64,000 bases of DNA from 2-01-FULL-45-10 sp964433975 (GCA_964433975.1 CAYSSS010000001.1:85000-148999), one strand, 5' to 3'. Shown: positions 34,094-43,003, counted from the stretch's first letter. Translations and numbers: made by a program. The notes: generated by a model not told the origin, from the sequence alone.

Positions 34094-34851
34094 ATTTAAA
34101 AAAGAAGCTTGCGGAAGGCAGCATGACGATTGGATCATGGATTACCCTGGGCGACTATGCTGCGACGGAGATCATGGCAAAGGCCGGTTTCGACTGGCTT
34201 GTTATAGATATGGAGCACAGCGCTATAGAGCTGGAGCGGGCGCAGAATCTCATCAGGATAATAGAGTTAAGCGGATGCGTGCCACTGGTCCGGGTTTCTG
34301 AAAACAACGCCAACATTATTAAGAGGGTTATGGATGCGGGTTCGCACGGAGTGATTGTACCTATGGTTAACAACAGAGAGGATGCGTTACGCGCGGTAAG
34401 CGCGGTAAAATATCCGCCCAGGGGGACGAGAGGCGTAGGGCTCGGCCGCGCCCAGAATTACGGCCTGGACTTCGAAAAATATAACAGGTGGCAGGAGAAG
34501 AGCTCCGTAGTCATCGTCCAAATAGAGCATATAGATGCTGTAAATAATCTGGAGGAGATACTCGAAGTAGAAGGTGTCGACGGTTTCATGATCGGCCCGT
34601 ACGATCTGTCCGCTTCTTTAGGGAGGCCGGGCGGGTTTGGCCACACGGACTTTAAAAAGGCGCTTGCCAAGGTCACTGCCGTTTCCAGGCGCATCGACAA
34701 AGCCCGCGGCATTCATGTTGTCCAGCCCGACAGTATTGAGGTTGATAGAAGGATAAAGGAAGGATATAATTTCATCGTATTCAGCTTTGACGCGCTTTTT
34801 TTGGGCAGCTGCTGCGCAGACAAGCTTTCAAGGGTAAGGAGAAGAAAATAA
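34090..34851 (+). CDS. HpcH/HpaI-family class II pyruvate aldolase
   Basis: A 253-residue TIM-barrel protein of the HpaI/RhmA/GarL family. VIDMEHSAIELE carries the catalytic histidine, PLVRVSENNANIIKRVMDAGS the pyruvate-binding arginine, VQIEH and GPYDLSASLG the metal-binding Glu and Asp. The family reversibly condenses pyruvate with aldehydes to give 2-keto-3-deoxy acids. In a biosynthetic cluster with a CMP-KDO-synthetase-like gene it could make a 3-deoxy-2-ulosonic acid from an aldose, replacing the usual PEP-dependent synthase. It begins a run of genes (34090-41225) that includes isomerase, dehydrogenase and phosphatase homologues. Enzyme family certain, direction of reaction inferred. 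Confidence 0.83.
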   Translation: MNLKKKLAEGSMTIGSWITLGDYAATEIMAKAGFDWLVIDMEHSAIELERAQNLIRIIELSGCVPLVRVSENNANIIKRVMDAGSHGVIVPMVNNREDALRAVSAVKYPPRGTRGVGLGRAQNYGLDFEKYNRWQEKSSVVIVQIEHIDAVNNLEEILEVEGVDGFMIGPYDLSASLGRPGGFGHTDFKKALAKVTAVSRRIDKARGIHVVQPDSIEVDRRIKEGYNFIVFSFDALFLGSCCADKLSRVRRRK

Positions 34852-36347
34852 TGAAGGGTAGCGACTTTAAGGTATTGTTTATATATCCCAATGCAATGAT
34901 GGCAACGCTCGTGCCGCTCAGCATATCATCGCTTTACGCGAGTCTTAAATCGAAAGGTTTCAATACGGATATATTTGATACCACGTATTACAAGACCGAA
35001 GATATAAGCTTTGAGCAGAGGAAGGTGGACCTTCTGATGGTAAAGCCGTTCAGTTTTAATGACCAGGGTATCAAAATAAAGGAAAATGATATCTATAAGG
35101 ACCTCGCCAAGAAGGTCTCCGAGTATAGGCCTGATCTTATAGCTATTACGATAGTACAGGACATGCAGGAGCTTTCCCAGTCGTTATTGGAAAGCATAAA
35201 GGATTTTGATATACCGGTTGTGGCCGGAGGGGTATTTGTGAGCCTTTCGCCGGAAGAGGTTATCGCTGATGAGAACATAGATATTATATGTATCGGAGAA
35301 GGCGAGGAGCCTTTGACGGAGCTTTGCAAAAAGATGTCAAAGGGCGAGGACTATTCCGGGATAAAGAACCTGTGGGTTAAGCAGCAAGGCAGGCTTATAA
35401 AGAATAGCTTAAGGCCCCTCATGGATATAAACAAGCTACCATTCATAGATTATGATATATTCGACAAGGATCGCCTTTACAGGCCGATGTTCGGCAAGGT
35501 CTACACCATGATACACGTGGAACTGGACCGGGGATGCCCATACACGTGCACCTTTTGCTGCGCTCCGGCCCTGAAAGAGGTGTACCGCAGAAATAATTGC
35601 GGACAGTATTACCGACGCAAGTCCGTTGACCGGATAATGGCTGAGATGAGGCACCTTGTAAAAAAATACAAGCCCGATTATGTAAATTTCAATTCCGAGA
35701 CGTTCCTGGCGAAGCCTATGTCGGAGCTTAGGGAGTTCGCCAAAAGATATAAGAAGATAGCTGTGCCTTTCTGGTGCCAGACGCGACCTGAAACCGTGAC
35801 CGAAGAGAAGATAAAATTATTAAAAGAGATGAACTGTAATAGCTTGCAATTCGGCATAGAGGTAGGCAACGAAGAATTCAGGAACAGGGTCCTCAACCGC
35901 AAAGACACCAACAAGCAGATGCTGAAGGCCTTCAAGCTGGTAGAGAAGTATAAAATACCATATACCGCGAACAATATAATAGGGTTCCCGGACGAGACGA
36001 GAGACCTGATCTTTGAGACGATAGAATTTAATCGTAAGATTAATCCGCGCACGATGAACTGTAATATAATGGCGCCGTATAAAGGCACCACGATATACAA
36101 ATGTTGCATGGACAAAGGATACCTTGACAAGGACAGCAAGGTGCACCAGGTAATAGACGGGGCGGAGCTAAATATGGATTCCATAAGTTATAAGGAATTA
36201 AAGGGGCTTCAGAGAACGTTCGCGTTATACGCAAGATCCCCTAAAACAGAATGGCCGAAGATCAAGATAGCAGAAAATTTTGACGAGGAGGGCAATCGCA
36301 TGTTCGAGGAATTAAAACAGGCATATCAGAAGAAATACTTTTCATGA
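34851..36347 (+). CDS. Cobalamin-binding-domain radical SAM protein
   Basis: A 498-residue paralogue of the gene at 14487. The B12-binding-type domain (residues 1-185: IYPNAMMATLVPL, GGVFVSLSPEEV, CIGEGEEPLTEL) is followed by the radical SAM motif C229-C233-C236 in RGCPYTCTFC, then NSETFLAKP, FGIEVGNEEFRNR, NIIGFPDETRD and NIMAPYKGT. Of the two paralogues this one has a shorter C-terminal tail. It shares one base with the aldolase stop and overlaps the following FkbM gene by 4 nt, so the radical SAM and O-methyltransferase are translationally coupled and may decorate the same sugar. Reaction unknown. Confidence 0.88.
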   Translation: MKGSDFKVLFIYPNAMMATLVPLSISSLYASLKSKGFNTDIFDTTYYKTEDISFEQRKVDLLMVKPFSFNDQGIKIKENDIYKDLAKKVSEYRPDLIAITIVQDMQELSQSLLESIKDFDIPVVAGGVFVSLSPEEVIADENIDIICIGEGEEPLTELCKKMSKGEDYSGIKNLWVKQQGRLIKNSLRPLMDINKLPFIDYDIFDKDRLYRPMFGKVYTMIHVELDRGCPYTCTFCCAPALKEVYRRNNCGQYYRRKSVDRIMAEMRHLVKKYKPDYVNFNSETFLAKPMSELREFAKRYKKIAVPFWCQTRPETVTEEKIKLLKEMNCNSLQFGIEVGNEEFRNRVLNRKDTNKQMLKAFKLVEKYKIPYTANNIIGFPDETRDLIFETIEFNRKINPRTMNCNIMAPYKGTTIYKCCMDKGYLDKDSKVHQVIDGAELNMDSISYKELKGLQRTFALYARSPKTEWPKIKIAENFDEEGNRMFEELKQAYQKKYFS

Positions 36348-37081
36348 CCATGAAATTCAACGCAGAATCTTTAAAAAACAGGCTTAAATCTTATTTGTCG
36401 GACGTGATAAAAAAGATAAGGATAATCCACAGGCTGGATTATGATAAATATCCCATATATCTGCATGACAATATAAGGTTGGGCGCCTGCGGGAAAGAAC
36501 CGGATACGGTAAAATGGATAGAAAGTTTTGATAAAAGCGATACAGCCTTTGACATAGGCGCCAACATAGGCGCGTATTCGTTGATAATGGGGAAATATGC
36601 GAAGATGGTTTTTGCCTTTGAGCCATCAGTATTTACATTCAGTACTCTGGTTAAAAACATATATACAAATACAGCTTCGAATGTCATGCCGGTCAACATG
36701 GCGTTATCGGAACGTAAAAAAATAGGGGAATTTGCTTATTCATCAATTGATTTAGGAAGTTCCGTGCATGGTTTAGACGTGAAATTAGAAAAAGAGGCGC
36801 ATAGACAAAAAATCTTATCCTATAGCATAGACGATTTTATTACCGATTTTGGCATAGAGAGCCCAAATCATATTAAACTTGATGTCGATGGCAATGAATT
36901 TGACATATTAAAAGGCGCGGCCAAAACCATCTCAACCAAGGCCTTTAAGTCTTTAATGGTAGAAGCGGATGACAAGAGAAAAGATATGTTCGATTTTCTA
37001 GAGTCGCTAGGTCTTAAGCAGAAAGCCAAATATCATATCGGCGACGCGGGCATGTATAACTGTCTTTTTGTAAGGGGATGA
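36344..37081 (+). CDS. FkbM-family SAM-dependent methyltransferase
   Basis: A 245-residue class I methyltransferase with AFDIGANIGAYS as SAM motif I, FAFEPS as motif II and the FkbM signature HIKLDVDGNEFDILKGA. It is paralogous to the gene at 19065 over its whole length, including the N-terminal LKNRLKS helix. Two starts are possible: ATG 36344 (overlapping the upstream stop) or ATG 36350, which aligns better with the paralogue. It is likely to O-methylate a sugar residue of the glycan. It ends 4 nt before the KdsB-like gene, so both are expressed together. Confidence 0.85.
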   Translation: MTMKFNAESLKNRLKSYLSDVIKKIRIIHRLDYDKYPIYLHDNIRLGACGKEPDTVKWIESFDKSDTAFDIGANIGAYSLIMGKYAKMVFAFEPSVFTFSTLVKNIYTNTASNVMPVNMALSERKKIGEFAYSSIDLGSSVHGLDVKLEKEAHRQKILSYSIDDFITDFGIESPNHIKLDVDGNEFDILKGAAKTISTKAFKSLMVEADDKRKDMFDFLESLGLKQKAKYHIGDAGMYNCLFVRG

Positions 37082-37085
37082 CATT

Positions 37086-37853
37086 ATGAGGATCATAGGT
37101 ATTGTACCTGCAAGGATGGCATCGACGAGATTTCCGGGCAAACCGCTTGCCAAAATACTCGGCAAGCCCATGATAGAGCATGTCTATTCGAGGAGCATGC
37201 TTTGCAAAAAATTGAACTTTGTTTACATAGCTACTCCGGATAAAGAAATACAAGACTACTGCAAAAATAACAATATGAATGTTGTAATGACTCGCGATAC
37301 CCACGAGAGGGCATCGGACAGGGCTGCCGAGGCAGTGCTCAAGATAGAAAAAAAAAGCGGAAAAAAAATAGAAATAGTCGTCATGATACAGGGCGACGAG
37401 CCGATGCTGCAGTATGAGATGATAGATAGGGTTATAAGGCCCATGATAAGCGATAGAAGTATCAACGCGGTTAATCTGACGGCGCCGCTGAAATCTAAAC
37501 AGGAGCAGAACGACCCCAACCAGGTCAAAGTAGTCGTGGATAAAAAAGGTTTCGCGCTCTATTTTTCAAGAGAGCCGATCCCATCGCGGAAGAAGGGCGC
37601 CAAGGATGTGCCGATGCAAAGACAGATAGGCCTTATTGCTTTCAGAAGAGATTTTCTTATAAAGTTCAATGAACTTGCCCCAACACCGCTCGAAAAGATA
37701 GAATCAGTTGATATGCTCAGGATATTGGAGCACGGGTACAGGCTCAAGATGGTACCCGGCGCGTTTAATGCCTATGGCGTGGACACACCGCAAGACTTAA
37801 AAAAAGTGGAGCGATTGATGAAAGCTGAGGTGAGAAGCAATGCGCAAAAATAA
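37086..37853 (+). CDS. kdsB: CMP-KDO synthetase-like cytidylyltransferase
   Basis: A 255-residue enzyme with the KdsB nucleotide-binding signature PARMASTRFPGKPLA at residues 7-21, VMTRDTHERASDR, and IQGDEPML with the metal-binding aspartate; later RQIGLIAFRR and ESVDMLRILEHG correspond to KdsB blocks. KdsB activates 3-deoxy-D-manno-octulosonate with CTP. No KDO-8-phosphate synthase or KdsC is visible in this window, whereas a pyruvate aldolase and an IMPase-like phosphatase are close by, so this paralogue may use a KDO-like acid other than KDO itself. The symbol reflects the family; the substrate is open. Overlaps the next gene by 14 nt. Confidence 0.8.
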   Translation: MRIIGIVPARMASTRFPGKPLAKILGKPMIEHVYSRSMLCKKLNFVYIATPDKEIQDYCKNNNMNVVMTRDTHERASDRAAEAVLKIEKKSGKKIEIVVMIQGDEPMLQYEMIDRVIRPMISDRSINAVNLTAPLKSKQEQNDPNQVKVVVDKKGFALYFSREPIPSRKKGAKDVPMQRQIGLIAFRRDFLIKFNELAPTPLEKIESVDMLRILEHGYRLKMVPGAFNAYGVDTPQDLKKVERLMKAEVRSNAQK

Positions 37854-38892
37854 GATCTTACGTGTAGGTATAGCGGGATATGGAGTAGTGGGCCAGCGCC
37901 GCAGGCAATTTATCGATGCGCACCCAAATTTGCGCACGCAGGCTGTTTGTGACCAAAAGTTCGGCAAGTCGTATGTTATGCCGGACGGCGTTAAATGCTT
38001 CAACAATTACAAGGAACTGCTGGAGGAAGAGCTTGACGTGCTGTTTGTATCCCTGCCCAATTATTTAGCCGCTGATGTGACCATTGCCGGATTAGAAAAA
38101 GGATTGAATGTATTCTGCGAAAAACCTCCGGGCCGGGACGTGGCCGATATAGAGAGAGTGATAAAAGTTGAAAAGAAGCACCCTCGCCAGGTGTTAAAAT
38201 ACGGGTTTAATCACCGTTATCACTATTCCGTACGTGATGCTTTAAAGATGGCAAGATCCGGAGAACTTGGGGAGATCGTTAATCTGCGCGGGGTATACGG
38301 CAAAAGCAAGATTCATCATTTTTCCGGCCCCGGAGCCTGGCGCGCGGAGAGAAAATACGCGGGCGGAGGCATATTACTTGATCAGGGCATTCATATGGTG
38401 GATCTGATGCGGCTATTTTGCGGAGATTTCAAGGAAGTTAAAAGCTTTATATCGAATAAACACTGGAACCATGATGTAGAGGATAATGCATATTCTATCA
38501 TGTGTGATGATAAGGGCCGCATAGCCATGCTGCATTCAAGCGCGACGCAATGGCAGCACAAGTTTAATCTGCACATAGCGCTTACTCAAGGTTATCTTGA
38601 GCTGCGCGGCATACTTTCAGGTTCTAAAAGTTACGGCGAGGAGAAGCTTGCCATAGGCAGGCGAATAGATGAGTCAGATGTGGGTAGCTTGCACGAAGAG
38701 GTTGTATCTTATTTTGAAGATGACTCTTGGCGTGATGAAATTAATGAGTTCGTGGATATTATAATTAACGGAGGCAGGATAAAGCACGGCGGAAGCGCCG
38801 ATGCTCTTGAGACCATGAAGCTGGTCTACCGCATATATTACGCCGATCAGAAATGGCGCAAGAGCTATAATATTGTTGATCCTGATAAATAA
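37840..38892 (+). CDS. Gfo/Idh/MocA-family oxidoreductase
   Basis: A 350-residue NAD(P)-dependent oxidoreductase. The N-terminal Rossmann motif is VGIAGYGVVGQRR; LFVSLPNYLAADVTIAGLEKGLNVFCEKPPG contains the conserved EKP lysine; GGGILLDQGIHMVDLMRLFCG carries the catalytic-type Asp/His in the C-terminal domain. The family oxidises or reduces sugars and sugar nucleotides (WlbA-, KijD10-like). It is embedded in the putative keto-deoxy acid module, between the cytidylyltransferase and the SIS isomerase. Length is normal for the family. The precise substrate cannot be read. Confidence 0.85.
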   Translation: MRKNKILRVGIAGYGVVGQRRRQFIDAHPNLRTQAVCDQKFGKSYVMPDGVKCFNNYKELLEEELDVLFVSLPNYLAADVTIAGLEKGLNVFCEKPPGRDVADIERVIKVEKKHPRQVLKYGFNHRYHYSVRDALKMARSGELGEIVNLRGVYGKSKIHHFSGPGAWRAERKYAGGGILLDQGIHMVDLMRLFCGDFKEVKSFISNKHWNHDVEDNAYSIMCDDKGRIAMLHSSATQWQHKFNLHIALTQGYLELRGILSGSKSYGEEKLAIGRRIDESDVGSLHEEVVSYFEDDSWRDEINEFVDIIINGGRIKHGGSADALETMKLVYRIYYADQKWRKSYNIVDPDK

Positions 38893-38915
38893 GCAGCAAG
38901 AACACGAGGAGAATC

Positions 38916-39527
38916 ATGGAAAATATAGAAAAGATTTTTAAAAACTCAGCAGATATACAACAATTTAGCAAAGGTTATTTCAGGTACCTCTGTGGATTGA
39001 TGAACTGTATCGATACAAAACAGATTGAAAGTGTTGTCAGCGAATTTAGCAAGGCGCAAAAAAATCGGAATACGGTTTTTTTTATTGGAAACGGCGGTTC
39101 GGCATCTACCGCTTCACACATGGCCAATGATTTTGGATTAGGCACGCGAAAGGACGAGAAGCTGCCTTTTCGCGCCATATCTCTTACCGACAATGTCGCG
39201 TCTATGACCGCTATTGCTAATGATTGTAGTTACGACGATATTTTTATCAGACAGCTTAATCTCTATTTTAAGAAAGGTGATAAGCTGGTGGCTATCTCGG
39301 CAAGCGGCAATTCACTAAATGTGGTAAATGCCGCCAATTGGGTCAAGAAACGTGGCGGAAAGGTCATAGGCCTTGTCGGTTTTGACGGAGGAAAATTAAA
39401 AAAGATAAGCGACGTTTGCATACATGTAAAAACACCCAGAGGCGAATACGGCCCCGTTGAGGACATCCATATGATAATGGATCACCTTATATACACGTGG
39501 CTATGGTTTAAAAAACGAAAAGGATAA
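38916..39527 (+). CDS. SIS-domain sugar-phosphate isomerase (GmhA-like)
   Basis: A 203-residue SIS-domain protein. FIGNGGSASTASHMANDFG and VAISASGNSLNVVNAANW are the two phosphate-binding loops of phosphoheptose isomerases, and GPVEDIHMIMDHLI matches the C-terminal histidine helix of GmhA. It should isomerise a ketose phosphate to an aldose phosphate. In this neighbourhood it may supply the aldose for the HpaI-type aldolase; alternatively it is a true sedoheptulose-7-phosphate isomerase for heptose synthesis, but no HldE/GmhB is visible here. A leader of 23 bases separates it from the previous gene. Confidence 0.82.
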   Translation: MENIEKIFKNSADIQQFSKGYFRYLCGLMNCIDTKQIESVVSEFSKAQKNRNTVFFIGNGGSASTASHMANDFGLGTRKDEKLPFRAISLTDNVASMTAIANDCSYDDIFIRQLNLYFKKGDKLVAISASGNSLNVVNAANWVKKRGGKVIGLVGFDGGKLKKISDVCIHVKTPRGEYGPVEDIHMIMDHLIYTWLWFKKRKG

Positions 39528-39534
39528 AGCCGGG

Positions 39535-40458
39535 ATGAAGTCTCTTTGCGGAGAAAATATACTCATAAGCACCTCTTCATTTGCCGCTTCTGACAAAGGG
39601 CCGCTGGAGATGCTTAAAGAGGCGGGCTGTGAAGTGATAAACAACCCCTATAAACGAAAGCTTACAAAGCCCGAGTTAACCGAGTTATTATCGAATAGTG
39701 TAACGGGCCTGATAGCAGGATTAGAAATTTTAGACAAAGAGGTGCTGTCTAAGTCTAAATTAAAGATTATATCCAGATGCGGTTCCGGGTTGTCTAATGT
39801 AGATATTGAGGCCGCCAAGGAACTGGGGATCATTGTATGTTCGACTCCGGATGCTCCGGTGGATTCAGTTGCCGAGCTTACGCTGGCAGCCATGCTGAGC
39901 CTTTTAAGAGCGATGCCCGCCATGGACAGAGAGCTTCATGATGGCAGATGGACCAAGCGAACAGGTCTTTTACTGGAAGGTAAAACCGTGGCGATCATAG
40001 GCTTTGGGCGTATCGGTAAAAAGTTGAGTCAGCTATTAGCGCCTTTTAAGGTCAGGCTATTGGTAGTAGATCCGTCTATAAAGAGCGGAGATGTTAAAAC
40101 GGTTACTGTATCGCTTGAAAAAGCATTGTCAGAAGCCGATATTATCAGCATACATTCCAGCGGTAATGCTTGCCTGATGGGCGAAAGCGAATTGCGGAAA
40201 ATAAAAAAAGGCGCATTTATTCTTAACGCGGCACGTGGTGGAGCTATAAATGAAGACGCCCTCGTAAAGGCGCTGGAAGAAAAACGCGTTGCCGGGGCAT
40301 GGCTTGACGTATTTGAAGAAGAGCCGTATATGGGGCCGCTGACAAAATATCCTCAAGTCATACTTACACCGCACGCGGGTTCGTACACGGTTGAGTGCAG
40401 AAAGCAGATGGAGATGGAAGCGGTCAAAAACCTTATCGGGGCTTTAAGGAAATATTAA
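39535..40458 (+). CDS. D-isomer 2-hydroxyacid dehydrogenase (SerA-like)
   Basis: A 307-residue dehydrogenase of the D-3-phosphoglycerate dehydrogenase family without the ACT domain. AIIGFGRIGKKL is the NAD-binding motif, SRCGSGLSNVD and AARGGAINEDAL contain the substrate-binding and catalytic arginines, DVFEEEP the Glu and LTPHAGS the catalytic His. It should interconvert a 2-keto acid and a D-2-hydroxy acid. In the putative sugar-acid module it may oxidise or reduce an aldonic or ulosonic acid; serine synthesis is unlikely given the location. Starts 7 nt after the isomerase and overlaps the phosphatase by one base (TAATG). Confidence 0.85.
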   Translation: MKSLCGENILISTSSFAASDKGPLEMLKEAGCEVINNPYKRKLTKPELTELLSNSVTGLIAGLEILDKEVLSKSKLKIISRCGSGLSNVDIEAAKELGIIVCSTPDAPVDSVAELTLAAMLSLLRAMPAMDRELHDGRWTKRTGLLLEGKTVAIIGFGRIGKKLSQLLAPFKVRLLVVDPSIKSGDVKTVTVSLEKALSEADIISIHSSGNACLMGESELRKIKKGAFILNAARGGAINEDALVKALEEKRVAGAWLDVFEEEPYMGPLTKYPQVILTPHAGSYTVECRKQMEMEAVKNLIGALRKY

Positions 40459-41225
40459 TGGCCAGGGAAATGCGTGAGTTAGAGAAATTGTTATTTGTTG
40501 CTGAAAAAGCGGCATGCCGCGCCGGCGCGTTCTTATCCCGGACGAAAATAAAAGATAATAAAATACTGACCGATCTTGGAAAAGACGTAAAGATTTCCGC
40601 TGATCTACATTCGGAAAAGATCATCATAAATATGTTAAGAGCTAAATCTGAATTTGATATTCTTACGGAGGAGAGCGGGTTTCTGCCGGGAGCTTCCGGA
40701 AAGCATTTACTTTGGATCGTTGACCCGATTGACGGAACGATGAATTTTTTACGCGGGATCCCGATAAACTGCGTTTCTATAGGGCTATGGAGAGGCAATG
40801 AGCCTTTGCTCGGGGTAATTTATGACTTCAATAAAAATGAACTTTTTTCCGGCATAGCCCGTAAAATCGCGTACTTGAACAAAAAACGTATAAAAGTGAG
40901 CGCTCTTTCCAAAGAAGCCAGCGCCGTACTTTGCACGGGTTTTCCGGTAAATACAGATTTTTCATCGAGAGGGCTATTAAGATTTACAAAGCAAATCCAA
41001 AACTATAAAAAGGTCCGGCTGATCGGGTCCGCTGCTTTGTCGCTCGCCTATGTTGCGGCGGGTAGAGCTGATGTTTATCGTGAAAACAATATAATGCTCT
41101 GGGATGTTGCCGCCGGCGCAGCAATTATTACCGGGGCCGGCGGAAATGTTCAGATGCTGCCTTTGGCAAAAGAAAATGCTTTTTCGGTATACGCTTCTAA
41201 TAGGCGGTTATTCAGGCAGAGGTAA
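40458..41225 (+). CDS. Inositol-monophosphatase-family phosphatase
   Basis: About 255 residues. WIVDPIDGTMNFLRG is the metal-binding DPxDGT motif of IMPase/CysQ/FBPase enzymes, ILTEESG carries the first glutamates, and LWDVAAGAAIITGAGG is the second signature. It removes phosphate from a sugar or inositol phosphate with Mg2+. It closes the keto-deoxy acid module, where it could dephosphorylate an intermediate (the role of KdsC in KDO synthesis). The ATG at 40458 overlaps the upstream stop as TAATG and sits before the first conserved helix; an upstream in-frame ATG at 40395 would overlap the dehydrogenase by 64 nt and is less likely. Confidence 0.83.
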   Translation: MAREMRELEKLLFVAEKAACRAGAFLSRTKIKDNKILTDLGKDVKISADLHSEKIIINMLRAKSEFDILTEESGFLPGASGKHLLWIVDPIDGTMNFLRGIPINCVSIGLWRGNEPLLGVIYDFNKNELFSGIARKIAYLNKKRIKVSALSKEASAVLCTGFPVNTDFSSRGLLRFTKQIQNYKKVRLIGSAALSLAYVAAGRADVYRENNIMLWDVAAGAAIITGAGGNVQMLPLAKENAFSVYASNRRLFRQR

Positions 41226-41228
41226 AGA

Positions 41229-42023
41229 ATGGTCGTTCAAAGGGAACTGTATAAAAAGATAGAATCGAATACAAAGAAATCCTGGGAGCTCAACTGGAGC
41301 AGGGTGGACCAGAAGTCCATTACCGAAATATTTGATTACCCGAGGGTCAGAAAGCTCGCGGCGGACTATCTTAGATATCTGCCCAGAGAGGGGATCGCTC
41401 TGGAGGCAGGTTGCGGGCTGGGGCAATGGATGGAATATTTTCGCTCCAATGGTTACAACATGGTAGGAGTGGATTACAATGAAGCTACTATCTTTCAGGC
41501 GAAGAGTTATGGTGCCGGCCTCTCTTTGGCTACCGCCGATGTGAGGGCATTGCCGTTTAAGAACGAAAGTGTTGATACGTATATCTCCTTTGGAGTGATC
41601 GAGCATTTTATAGAAGGCCCTGAGGTGGCGTTAAGCGAGGCGTACAGGGTGCTGAAAAAAGGCGGGACAGCACTTATAACGGTCCCCCACAGAAACATCT
41701 TCACCGTTATCAAAAGTCCGGTAGAGTGGCTGAAGAGATCTTCTCTTTTAAGAAGGATCTTTTCAAAAGAAAAAAGGATATATTATTATCAGAAATATTT
41801 TGAGCCGAAGAGATTGATGGCAAAATTCCGGGATGCGGGGTATGAGGTAATGCTACATAAGCCGGTAGACCACACATTCTCTTTGGTGGAATTTTCAGGT
41901 ATCTTCAGGGATAAAAAGACGTATGACGGTGAAAATGCTTTTGCTGTAAAGTTAGGTGGCGTGCTGGAAAAATTTTTCCCGCATATGTGCGCCGGAAGTA
42001 ACTTATTTGTCCTTAAAAAGTAG
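41229..42023 (+). CDS. Class I SAM-dependent methyltransferase (Methyltransf_11/25 type)
   Basis: A 264-residue protein. Motif I is ALEAGCGLGQWMEYF, motif II VGVDYNE, motif III TADVRALPFKNESVDTYISFGVIEHF, and LKKGGTALITVPHRN completes the fold. An N-terminal helix-rich extension (about 50 residues) and a C-terminal ~70-residue segment surround the Rossmann core. It resembles cluster-type methyltransferases acting on glycans or polyprenyl-linked intermediates, but the acceptor is unknown. It starts 3 nt after the phosphatase stop and is followed by a GT2 after 24 bases. Confidence 0.8.
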   Translation: MVVQRELYKKIESNTKKSWELNWSRVDQKSITEIFDYPRVRKLAADYLRYLPREGIALEAGCGLGQWMEYFRSNGYNMVGVDYNEATIFQAKSYGAGLSLATADVRALPFKNESVDTYISFGVIEHFIEGPEVALSEAYRVLKKGGTALITVPHRNIFTVIKSPVEWLKRSSLLRRIFSKEKRIYYYQKYFEPKRLMAKFRDAGYEVMLHKPVDHTFSLVEFSGIFRDKKTYDGENAFAVKLGGVLEKFFPHMCAGSNLFVLKK

Positions 42024-42047
42024 GAACGCTAAATAAAGAGGTGAGAA

Positions 42048-42995
42048 ATGAGATTAATAGTCCAGATACCCTGTTATAACGAGGAAAAGACATTGCCGCT
42101 TGTTTTGAATAGCATACCCAGAAAGATAAACGGCATAGATGACGTAAAGATCCTGGTAATAAACGACGGGAGCAGTGACAAGACCGTAGAGGTGGCGAAG
42201 AAGTTGGGAGTCGACCATATAGTAGATATGCCTTTTCACCGGGGTTTAGCCGAGGCGTTCAGGAAGGGTCTCGATAAAAGTCTGGAATTGGGGGCCGATA
42301 TCATAGTGAATACTGATGGGGATAATCAGTATAAAGGAGAGGACATACCGCGGCTGGTAGAGCCTATCCTCAATAAAAGAGCCGAGATAGTTATAGGGTG
42401 CAGAGATATCTTCGCGATCTCCCACTTCTCTGTTTTAAAGAAGCTGCTTCAGGGAGTGGGTAGCTATATCGTAAGGAAATTTTCCAACACCGCGATACCC
42501 GACACTACAAGTGGTTTCAGGGCCTACTCCAGGGACGCCGCGCTGCGCCTGAATATCTTTTCAGCCTACACGTATACCCTTGAAACTATTATACAGGCGG
42601 GGAGAAAAGAGATCCCGTTAGCGCATATCGACATCAAGACAAACGAAAAGACGAGAGAGTCCAGACTGATAAAGAGCATAACATCCTATATCAGAAGGTC
42701 AATAGCGACTATCTTGCGCATATATCTCATGTATGAGCCGATGAAGTTCTTTGTAAAGATAGGATCGGTCTTTTTAGCGCTCGCGGCAATATTAGGCGGG
42801 CGCTATGTCTATTTCTTTTTCTTTGGCGCGAAGCGAGGCGGACATGTACAATCGCTTATCCTGGCGATCATCCTGACCATAATAGGCGCTCAGCTGGTCT
42901 TTACCGGATTTTTGGCGGACATAATAGCCGCTAACAGGAAACTGGCGGAAGAGAACCTGTACAGGCAGAGGAAGGAGCAGCTTAAGGTAAAATAG
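42048..42995 (+). CDS. GT2 glycosyltransferase with C-terminal membrane pair (DPM/GtrB-like)
   Basis: A 315-residue protein. The GT-A domain (residues 1-225) has QIPCYNEEKTL, VINDGSSDKT and NTDGDNQYKGEDIP as the metal site, then GCRD and TTSGFRAY. Two hydrophobic segments at about 238-260 and 270-295 anchor the C-terminus, as in polyprenyl-phosphate hexose synthases such as GtrB. It probably loads a hexose on undecaprenyl phosphate for a GT-C enzyme, or directly extends a lipid-linked glycan. It differs from the soluble GT2 genes at 3116, 8189 and 16058 by this membrane pair. A GAGGTGAG ribosome-binding site precedes the ATG. Confidence 0.84.
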   Translation: MRLIVQIPCYNEEKTLPLVLNSIPRKINGIDDVKILVINDGSSDKTVEVAKKLGVDHIVDMPFHRGLAEAFRKGLDKSLELGADIIVNTDGDNQYKGEDIPRLVEPILNKRAEIVIGCRDIFAISHFSVLKKLLQGVGSYIVRKFSNTAIPDTTSGFRAYSRDAALRLNIFSAYTYTLETIIQAGRKEIPLAHIDIKTNEKTRESRLIKSITSYIRRSIATILRIYLMYEPMKFFVKIGSVFLALAAILGGRYVYFFFFGAKRGGHVQSLILAIILTIIGAQLVFTGFLADIIAANRKLAEENLYRQRKEQLKVK

Positions 42996-43003
42996 AGCCC
43001 ATC

